Part shown: piece by piece, positions 56,021 to 64,000 of the stretch
Layout of the letters: the number at the start of each line of letters is the position of its first letter
How positions within the stretch are numbered: position 1 is the stretch's first letter
NCBI RefSeq assembly: GCF_032884065.1
Contig: NC_088883.1
Coordinates: 25,539,637 to 25,603,636 of the forward strand
From: Artemia franciscana
Lineage: Eukaryota; Arthropoda; Branchiopoda; Anostraca; Artemiidae
DNA: 64,000 bases
Direction: 5' to 3'
Notes under the pieces: model-generated
Databases searched by the model: none
The model's input: the letters and a program-made list of their open reading frames with translations, nothing else
Told to the model about the DNA's origin: nothing
Translations under genes and position numbers: made by a program

Positions 56021-56209
56021 CTTGAGCATGTTTCTGTCGAAGCTTGTTTAGAATATTGGTAGAATCAAATCCAGCATTGTCACACAGCTGACGTGGGATT
56101 ACTTCCAAAGCTTTAGCGTAAGCACCGATGAGGAGCTGCTCTTTTCCAGCAATAGTCCTTGACACATCTCTGAGATATTTGCTTAATTCCATTTCAATTG
56201 CCCCACCAC
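56021..56209 (-). CDS. CCT7: CCT7, exon with apical-to-equatorial return
   Basis: On the minus strand the acceptor TTTTTCAG ends at 56210 and the donor GTAATT starts at 56020. The 189-bp exon (63 codons, phase 1 on both sides) reads [60 protein letters not shown] and AQ. It matches the vertebrate CCT7 segment [20 protein letters not shown] through HAQ. It contains the intermediate-domain Gly-Gly-Ala-Ile-Glu stretch, conserved in all chaperonins, and the NAG-D segment of the nucleotide pocket. The short 0.9-kb intron to the next exon upstream has no element. Confidence 0.95.
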
Positions 56210-57127
56210 CTGAAAAAGAATTGTGTAAAGTAGTAATTCTGGCAATAGCTGTAGTTGTCGGCAGGGCAAGTCACCTTCTTATTTATAAGGTGGAGTTAAG
56301 ATTTGGGATTAAATAATAAGATATGGAATAAACATCTCGGATTTTATATTTTTTGCCAGAAGAAAGATCATAGAAGATCACGTTTATTTGTTCTTTTTTA
56401 TAGGGGTGAACGTATCGAACCAAGAAAATAGGAAGAAGGCTCATTCGAGTTCTCTTTATCTTTGTATGTGTGCTCTTGAAACACCAGAAGAAAAAATATT
56501 CGTCAATCTCTTAAATGTTTCATGTAAGATACAAGCTGTACTGCTAAAAAATTTAATACTAGATTATTAACATTTCAACGTGAGAAGAGAATTCTAGTCT
56601 CACAGTGCTTGTGATAGAGTTGTGATAGAATATTAATTATCTTTACCTTTATTGTCGTTACATGTGTGCTTTCGAAACATCAGAAAAAAAAAAACAATGC
56701 CCGTTAGTCTATCTTAAATACTTCGTGAAAGATACTACTATTATTATATGTTGCCCACCCACACAATACAATAGCATAATACGAGGAGTAATACATAAAA
56801 AAGGGGAGAAAAAGCAAACATAGAAGAAGGAAAGAAAAAGAAACACTCACAACTGAAAGAATCTAATAAGGCGGTAATGTGGAGAAACACGAATGCAAGC
56901 TGTGCTTCAGAGCTCTTTGTGCAGTACTTCAAGTTTAACTGTAATATCAGGAACTGGAAATTTTCTAACAAGAGCCTTATTTTGTCCAAGGCAGAAGAAA
57001 AAACGAGAATTTTTAAAATCGAACATCTAATCGAGATTATTTTCCAATTTTTATCAGCTGAAAACAATTTATGACGAAACTGGCAAGGATCTATTTTCAG
57101 TAGCAAAATAATATTGAAGTAACTCAC
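56210..57127. other. CCT7 intron, no gene
   Basis: AT-rich. Frames on both strands here are not supported by motifs. Confidence 0.55.
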
Positions 57128-57279
57128 CAGCAACAATAGCGTCATTCTTCATAGCTCTCCGTACAATCATAATGGCATCATGAAGAGATCTTTCGGTTTC
57201 ATCCATAAATTGTTCGGCGCCTCCTCTCAAAACCACAGTACATGTTTTAGCATGGGGACAACCAGTGAAGAAGTTGAAC
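57128..57279 (-). CDS. CCT7: CCT7, exon of the apical/intermediate domain
   Basis: On the minus strand the acceptor TTTATTAG ends at 57280 and the donor GTGAGT starts at 57127. The 152-bp exon completes an Arg codon and ends in phase 1. It encodes [40 protein letters not shown] and [11 protein letters not shown], matching [40 protein letters not shown] and RAIKNDSVVAG of vertebrate CCT7. The LRGG and ERSLHDA segments are the chaperonin intermediate-domain signature; the Asp of SLHDA is the residue equivalent to the catalytic Asp required for ATP hydrolysis, and it is kept. Confidence 0.95.
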
Positions 57280-57373
57280 CTAATAAAATATTTTGTGATA
57301 ATGCAAAATTCAACAAAACAAAAAGATGGAGATGAAACGCATTCCTGAAACAACTTCAACTTAAAATAACCTA

Positions 57374-57950
57374 ATGAAAGAGAGGAAAACGGATCAAGGT
57401 TACATTTTCCGAACAGATTTTGTTCACGTTGTCCCTGTCCAAAAGGCAGATGGTGGTCCCACTGGAGTAGGATCGTATCGTCTAATTAGCCATCTATCCT
57501 GCAAAGGAAAAGTTTATAAAAGTGTCACAAATAAGTCATTTTTATCATTGCTTTCAGTCATATCGGTTCTTGGTTGAATCAAACTTAGTTGTCATAGATG
57601 TCAATCTACTTGGTTGAGCTCCAGCCTCAGGGACACGGCATTCGTTTTATCTCTTTGGACATAGTAAAAGCTTTTGATATTGTGTGTCATGACTGCCTTT
57701 TATGTAAAATAAAAGCGAATAGTGTTGATGGTCGGCTATTTGAGGTACCCGTGAACTTTCTTTGTCAACGATCATCACGAGTTGTTCCTGGTGGTTATGT
57801 TTCAAAATAGCATCCAGTGTTATTAGGAGTACCCCAAGGATGTCTGCTTGGACCAACTCTTCCTAGTGTCAATAAATGACCTCGGGGATAAACTTGTGAT
57901 AAAACCACTTTGCTGATAATACGACAATGATCCCGTCATGCATCAGACCA
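57374..57950 (+). pseudogene. LINE reverse transcriptase remnant
   Basis: Plus-strand pieces read [20 protein letters not shown], then ISLDIVKAFDIVCHD (RT motif A) and GVPQGCLLGPT (motif B), with frameshifts between. This fits a Jockey/CR1-like RT fragment. It lies in the CCT7 intron and lacks a YADD box and any ends, so it is a decayed internal fragment. The following 57950-58290 has weakly protein-like frames but no motif. Confidence 0.6.
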
Positions 57951-58840
57951 GTCAAGGAATATTCATGCCCTCTTTTTACCGGTGCTCCAAAAAGCCACAC
58001 TCCTCTTCTCCAACGTACTCAATATCGGACAGCTCGCACATAATCTTCTGGAAACCCTCATGCCAAACCCCAGCAATCGATCCAAAGTCGTTTCGATAGG
58101 ACAACTATGTAGGTCTTCTACAAATACGTGCATTCCCCTCCATCAGAGGAGTTATCGAAGGTCGTTCCCGAAACAGAAAAGCATTTCAGGGCAATTCGTC
58201 ACACAGCCCAGCAGGATTACCTAGGGATGGGCATACCCTGTCAGGAATAACTAAAAATGAGCTCCGCTCGACGATTTGTCACCGTTCAGAATTCCACCCA
58301 GCTGAAATAATCCTGAAAATCCCTTGCTTGAAACATTTAAGCAAAGGTAAAACAAATACACCAAAGCTGAAAATAAAATGAAGGAATTATTATGAAGAAC
58401 AGTATATCATCATTGTTGACAAGGCCACGAAGATTGTAATAAAAAATGTCTTTCTAGACTAAGTGGTTTAGTTATGTTAAGACAAGTGTAAACTTCCATA
58501 CTTAAACAAGTCTCTACAAACTAGGCTAAAGTAAAAATTCATTAAGCAATCATCATCATCGTCTAAAATGATCTAAGTCAACATGAACAAGCTACTCGAA
58601 GACTAAAAATACGGAATGGAGATTCAAGCATGAAAGGATTTATTTTCTACTAATTGTCTAACATATTTTCAAAACGTTTTTAAACTTCAAATGATCTACG
58701 TTACGGCCAAAGTTTGTTTTGTAAGATAACATAACGAACCGAAGATATTAAGTTACGCTAATATGACAGGTTTTACAAAGTAGTGTAAAAGAATCATTAA
58801 AACAAAGTATTTACTATACAGAGTTAATCTTGGTGGGCAA
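57951..58840. other. CCT7 intron, no clear feature
   Basis: No gene. A short ATC repeat (about 58548-58562) and plain AT-rich sequence. Confidence 0.5.
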
Positions 58841-60590
58841 TTAAATAAAAAAAACAAGTTTTTTTTTTTAACTGCAAGTAAGGAGCGACATTAAAACTTA
58901 AAACGAAAAGAAATTATTCCGTATATGAAAGGGGTTCTCCCCTCCACAACGCCCCGCTCTTTACGCTAAAGTTTGACTCTTTGTCACAACTCTATTTTTT
59001 AGAACAATAAAGAACTTTAGCGTAAATAAGGAGCGACATTAAAACTTAAAACGAAAAGAAATTATTCCGTATATGAAAGGGGTTCTCCCCTCCACAACGC
59101 CCCGCTCTTTACGCTAAAGTTTGACTCTTTGTCACAACTCTATTTTTTAAAACAATAAAGAACTTTAGCGTAAAGAGCGAGGCGTTGAGGAGGGGACAAC
59201 CTCTTTCATATACGGAATAATTTCTGTTCGTTTTAATGTCGCTCCTTACTTGCAGTTAAAAAGATTGTTTTTTTTTATTTAATTTCTGAACGTCTTTAAA
59301 TTAATGCATCTTTTAATTTTGTCTCACCGCACATGAATAATTAGAACCAAATTTTGCATATTAGATTTTTTTGTCTAAATGGCTTTCTCATATTTTTTTT
59401 TAAGACAATTTTCTTAAAAATAGGGTTGGGGGAGGAGGCCTAGTTGCCCTCCAATTTTTGGTAACTTATAAAAGCAATTAGAACTTTTTAGTTTTTTTTT
59501 TAAGAACGTTCTTGTTAGTAATAAATATACATAAATTACAAATTAACTTACGTAACGAAATCCTACATTTGTATATTTTTATTACATATATGAGGGAGTT
59601 TGTCCCCTCGTGAATACCTCGCTCTTTACACTAAAGCTTAAATTTTGTCCCAATTGTTTAAGAATGACCCCAGAATCACAAAGGCCGTAGAATAAATAGC
59701 CGAAATTACTAAAAGTACTTTAGCGGAAAGAGCGAGGTATTTAGGAGGACATGAGCCCATCATATGCGTAATACTTTCTGTTCGTTTTAAGTTTTAATGC
59801 TGCTCCTTACTTTCAGTTGAAAAACTTGTTCATATTTATTTTTTCATTGTTTCTTTTTAAATAATTCTAGAAAATTGTGCGCCCCCTTCATGGAATTTCT
59901 CTTCTCCCATGAAAAATCCTTCAAGTAAAGATCCTTCAACGTAGCTCCCTTCCCTCAACCAAAAAAATCACCCTGAAAACGTCTGTACACTTCCCAATAA
60001 CCATTATTGTAAACACTGGTCAAAGTTTGTAACTTGCAGCCCCTCCCCTGGAAACTATGGGGGAGTAAGTCGTCCCCAAAGATATCTTATTATGTTTTTC
60101 GACTATGCTGAACAAAATGGCTATCTCAAAATTTAGATCCGTTGACTTTGGGAAAAAATGAGCGTGGGAGGAGGCCTAGGTGCCCTCCAATTTTTTTGTC
60201 ACTTAAAAAGGGCACTAGAACTTTTCATTTCCATTTGAATGAGCCCTCTCGCAACATCCTAGGACCATTGGGTCCTACGATACGATCACCCCTGGAAAAA
60301 ATAAATAAACACGCACCCAAGATCAGTCTTCTGGAAAAAAATACCCAGTTTCACATTTTTGCAGATAGGAGCTTGAAATTTCTACAGTGGGGTTTTCTGA
60401 TACGCGGAATGCAACGGTGTGATTTTCGTATCTTTTGATGGATAAGACTAAATTTAATGAAACTTATATATTTGAAATCAGCATTTTGTTGTATCTATTA
60501 GTATCAAAATTCCGTTTTTTAGACTTTGGTTTACTATTGAGCCGGGTCACTCCTTCCTACAGTTCGTGAGAACGAACTACTGGATAAAGT
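58841..60590 (+). mobile_element. fold-back family element(s) with terminal hairpin (copy 4)
   Basis: It starts ttaaataaaaaaaacaag, then arm gcaagtaaggagcgacatta with CTCTTTACGCTAAAG and its inverted partner (ctttagcgtaaagagcgagg, then cgctccttacttgcagtt), the whole fold-back spanning 58870-59257. One arm is itself duplicated (58883-58990 and 59024-59130). A second, more diverged fold-back (59577-59823) follows, then the family body and an end at gagccgggtcactccttcct with a hairpin CAGTTCGT..ACGAACT (about 60560-60577). Two nested or tandem copies are likely. No ORF is supported. Confidence 0.65.
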
Positions 60591-61110
60591 TCGGAATGAG
60601 GGCTCGCTGTAATTACTTTTTATATATATGATAATTATAGTTACGCAATTACAGTTACAAGAATCTTTGTTTATGTTTGGTGTAAATTTCACCGGTAATT
60701 AAATAAAGATAGAAGAATAAAGAAACCTTTCACGCTTGAATTTGGACATTTAATAGAGAATATATTTTTACGCTCTATTTTTTTCCATTGTTCTCTCTCT
60801 TCTTAATCAGTCAATAGCAGCTAAGGATTGATAGAGAAGCACTTTAATTGGTAAAGACCTGTTCACAATGAAATTTTACTAATACCGAAAACCAGCCTGT
60901 TCCCAAACCCGGTACTAGCTGATATTAGTGATCAGATTCTACCTTTCGAATCCAATAATTTAAACACTGAAATCAATTAATACCGGATTAACCATGTCTT
61001 AATGTCAGTTCTCATATAGTCCTTGTTTCTCTTGTCGTGCAAATATTTTTAAGCTATGACGAACTCCAGTAGCTCCTCCCAAAATTACACGTCCTTTCTA
61101 TTTAAATTTT
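60591..61110. other. CCT7 intron, no gene
   Basis: AT-rich, no recognised element up to the SINE pair. Confidence 0.5.
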
Positions 61111-61263
61111 TCATTTTTTTTTTATTTTCTTCTTCTTCTTGTTTGCATTATGATGGGGACACATGTGCATTATCTTGTCGCCACAATCAAATTGCGGGTC
61201 CTGCGGCGGGTTGCTCTCTGGCTCCCGTATTACCAAGCAGATCCATCCCGCTGCGCCACCACT
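61111..61263 (-). mobile_element. tRNA-derived SINE, copy A
   Basis: Read on the minus strand it starts agtggtggcgcagcggga, giving an A box TGGCGCAGCGGG (61258-61247), followed by cttggtaatacgggagcc. The B-box position is degenerate (agagcaaccc). A unique body follows, ending in caaacaagaagaagaagaaa, a (GAA)n tail. The A box resembles a pol III tRNA promoter. The neighbouring copy keeps the B box. Confidence 0.6.
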
Positions 61264-61267
61264 GGAT

Positions 61268-61432
61268 ATTTATTATTTATTCTTCTTCTTCTTGTTTGGA
61301 TTGTTATGGAAGTGTGTTCGCATAATTTCATCGTCAGAACTTAGTTCGCCGCCTTGCAGGGAGTTAATGCATCTCAGTTCGAACCCTGAGACCCCTATTA
61401 CCAAGCCTAACCGTATTATACGCCACTACAGG
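61268..61432 (-). mobile_element. tRNA-derived SINE, copy B
   Basis: On the minus strand it starts tagtggcgtataatacgg, contains cttggtaataggggtctc and a B box GGTTCGAACTG (about 61385-61375), and ends in caaacaagaagaagaagaat, the same (GAA)n tail as copy A. The A-to-B box spacing of about 35-40 bp fits a tRNA-like head. The two copies are head to tail in the same orientation. Confidence 0.65.
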
Positions 61433-62557
61433 ATATTTACTGTTTGTTTTTTTGCAGTATTTTCTCTATCTAATTAAGGTTTGTGCACTAGCCATAGTTG
61501 AACCCGAAATTTAGCGTTAGCTAAAATAATCAATTTTTATCCACTCACAACAAGAATTACAAAATATAAAGAAAAAAAACGTATAGTAAATGAACACAAC
61601 ATGTAGCACTACAATGCAAGCACTACAAGCTACAAAAAAAAGAATTATCATCAATGCAAGGGACTAAGGGACCAAGAATAAGAAAAAAGGACAATAGGCT
61701 AGTTTTATGACTTGCGATGTCGTACGAAGACCTCACTGTGAATAGGCCCTAAGAAGGTACTGGATACGTATTGATGCCAACTCGGAATTACGACTGAAAG
61801 TTTTCAGTCGTTGTGGAATCCCATTCTTTTCTGTCCATCCGCAAAGAATCCTCAACGCGAGAAAGCATGGTGAAAAAGTTTTACATATATCTTCGCTGAT
61901 ACCAATTTTAGCCGAATTTTAGCCAATTTTCGCCGAAGCTTTACTGCAACGCACCAGTTCATCTTTTTTTTAACCAAAAAAGGTTTTCTTTTGCATCTTG
62001 TATTAAAGTTTAAGACTTTTCCTATGAAAAAAAAAACGACTGAAACAATGCTTGATTATAATACCAACTGAGAGATTTTCAATACGATCATCTTGTCTTG
62101 CAAAAAAAAATTGAGACGGCCCCTTCTTCCATCCTTATCTTACTTCCAGGTCCTCCTGTACCTCCAGTTGAACCTAAGTTGGGGGGCCAATTCACGAAAA
62201 AATCGATTTTGTCATTGATTTTTTTACTCTTACAATCAAAATACCAGAAAATGACATTTTTCTTAATCGAGAGGGGTAACTGTCACCCCTAATTTGACCC
62301 CTGCATCAAGGGCACTGACAAGGACTCTTCAGAAATCTCTGCATAATGGAGCAAGCAGAACATCTTCCCATTCGGATTAGAGGGACATTTTAAACATACA
62401 GAGATTTGTACGACCCTTCCTCTGATCATGCAAGTTACCTTGATATTTCCAAAGTCGTCCAATATCAAAACATGGCCTATACATTACCATCAACCTAGGG
62501 AGATGATGATAGTTCTACCTATCTTAATCATTAAGTATGTGAGTGATTATTGGATAC
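61433..62557. other. CCT7 intron, no gene
   Basis: AT-rich, several A and T runs. No element or coding sequence recognised. Confidence 0.5.
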
Positions 62558-62710
62558 CTGTCACTGCCAATTTGTTTCTCTTCAAAGCGTTCGCAGGTGC
62601 CCATGGTCGAATCCTTCAGGTCTCCCACTGTCGTTAAGACAGAGCCACCACAAGCTTTTATTGTTCGTTTAAGATCTTCTTCGGGGACTCGACCAGCACA
62701 AAACATGTCC
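62558..62710 (-). CDS. CCT7: CCT7, apical-domain exon (first visible)
   Basis: On the minus strand the acceptor CATTTTAAG ends at 62711 and the donor GTATCC starts at 62557. The 153-bp exon begins with the last base of an Arg codon and ends in phase 0 or 2 relative to the split Arg of GSDR. It encodes [40 protein letters not shown] and [11 protein letters not shown]. Vertebrate CCT7 has [20 protein letters not shown] and QVFEETQIGGERY here. This is the apical domain, which contacts substrate proteins. The upstream exon, with TQYFADR in relatives, was not found before 64000. Confidence 0.94.
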
Positions 62711-64000
62711 CTTAAAATGATAGTAAACTCTGACAATAAGAAAAGAAAAAGGAAAGGTATTCAACAAAAACACAAACACAGTAAAAATAAAATAACACTT
62801 TTTAGTTCAACATATTTGGCTTGTGATCACTTCGTTAGGTGTCTTAATAACCATAAAAATGCTTACTTCAACAAACCGACTCACCAAACCATCACTTCTT
62901 GATCTGGTAATACAAGAAAAAAGCGTGCAGAAAAAACACTAGGACACACAGTTTTTTTTTCTTGAAAAAAGCTTCTTTAAACTTTGAATGTAATTTTATT
63001 CTGAATTTAAATAGGTAACCATAACTTTTCCATCGCATTTAGTTCTGGCATAATAATCTTTTTAAGTTTGTTATTTTCTGGAGATTTGGATGTTTTCAGT
63101 TTGAAAACTTGATGAGGATTGCTCTTCCAGTCAGATTTCCACTATGGGTATTTTGGAGTTCCTTTTTGTTGGCTATTTGGGTTTCAGACAAGAAAATTGC
63201 TCAGATAAAAACTGTGGGCAATCGAAAACTATTTTTGTTCCTGTGAACCAGCGCAAAATGCTTTACACGAATTATATAATTTCACTTTAATTCAATAGAT
63301 TCTCAATTTGTTCTTCACTGTACATAAGGGTACTATTCATAAATTTCACAATTATTTTATTTAATAAATAAAATAAAATTCAGCTGGTCAGGGTGGTTTT
63401 CTAATGCAGTTCTGTATAACTGACTAGAACTCCGATTAAACTTTTTCTGTAGCCCATAGCTTTTTAGTCAGTATTTTTGAGTTTTTTATCCAGTTAAATT
63501 GTTTGGGTCTTGGACAAAAACAAACGACTCATTAGGTAAGATCAATAGTATTAGAAGAAATCTGATTAAGTTTTTGCATTTCGACGTGAAATCATGTTCA
63601 AATTTTTAAAGTACTAAAATGATTAAAAAGAAGAAAAGAAGATCTCCCAAACTTTGCAAAAAAAATCAACATTGAAAAATTACTGGATAAAAACTGAAGG
63701 CAGTGGAAAGATTTATTTTTTGCAAAAAAAAAAAACAAGTTCTAATAGGATCACAAACCATAGTTACTGAGCACAAAAAAAGAACTCCGCAATAGAGAAA
63801 AATCCTAAGAATCGGAACACTTTATTGTTTTTAATTTTCTAGCTCTAGCCTCCACGAATCTGCCCAACGTACAACCATGGTCACAAAATGCTCAAAGTTA
63901 TAACAGGTCTAATAGACATTAAGTTGTTGAGGCCTAACTCTTGATGGTCAGTTTAATTTTTTTTTTTTTTGAATCCGTAAATCTTTTATTTTCAACAATG
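62711..64000. other. CCT7 intron, no gene
   Basis: AT-rich with A and T runs to the window edge. No exon of CCT7 or other gene was recognised on either strand. Confidence 0.5.

Noticed and set aside
57982-58224. 80-codon frame downstream of the RT remnant
   Set aside because: No recognisable LINE motif and no continuity with the RT fragment. Composition alone does not support a call.
62711-64000. Searched for the next upstream CCT7 exon
   Set aside because: No segment resembling the expected apical-domain sequence was found by eye on the minus strand. It may lie beyond the window.

Overview
The window is eukaryotic and intron-rich, AT-rich and crowded with repeats. Two conserved host genes are only partly contained and converge on each other. 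The 3' part of SMYD5 (SET-domain lysine methyltransferase, + strand) has six exons between 5201 and 40918. The 3' part of CCT7 (eta subunit of the cytosolic chaperonin TRiC/CCT, - strand) has four exons between 62710 and 50742. Exon joins, reading phases and GT/AG sites agree in both. Introns are 3-13 kb in SMYD5 and 1-5 kb in CCT7 and are filled with non-LTR retrotransposons, fold-back elements and tandem repeats. The style fits an animal, most likely an arthropod and perhaps a branchiopod crustacean such as a brine shrimp; this is an impression, not a proof. No bacterial, viral or CRISPR feature was seen.

Layout. 1-5200: an unidentified decayed coding patch (- strand), a broken LINE with endonuclease and reverse transcriptase remnants (1870-4280), and AT-rich DNA. 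5201-18182: SMYD5 exons 1-2 of the window, with a 123-bp tandem repeat, a six-copy minisatellite (7190-7925), a duplicated fold-back element (8601-9410), an RTE-like LINE (about 9455-14600) split by a minus-strand CR1/Jockey-like LINE (about 11010-13910), and a three-unit array (15803-16360). 18183-32240: SMYD5 exons 3-4, more RTE and Jockey-like fragments, a fold-back family with a terminal hairpin, and a degenerate array (29130-30860). 32241-41270: a non-autonomous element with inverted ends and a hairpin cluster (32574-33859), tandem duplications, SMYD5 exons 5-6 and its 3' end.

41816-50341: between the two converging 3' ends lies an apparently complete hAT transposon of 8510 bp. It has an 8-bp target-site duplication (ATTTGAAG), CAGTGCTG termini, subterminal ACTTAAGT repeats, a BED-finger exon and a long transposase exon with a plausible DDE triad. 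Its intron holds a MITE and two families of tandem repeat arrays.

50742-62710: CCT7. The start of its last exon, acceptor included, is repeated as part of a ~375-bp tandem array in the adjoining intron. Its introns also hold a fold-back element with hammerhead-ribozyme-like motifs in both arms (55350-55915), an RTE 3' end, an RT remnant, a fold-back element (58841-60590) and two tRNA-derived SINEs (61111-61432). 62711-64000 shows no recognised gene.

The most interesting non-host signals are the hAT element, the hammerhead-like fold-back family (8.6, 15.8, 55.4 kb, related ends at 41.5 kb) and the duplicated CCT7 splice acceptor.
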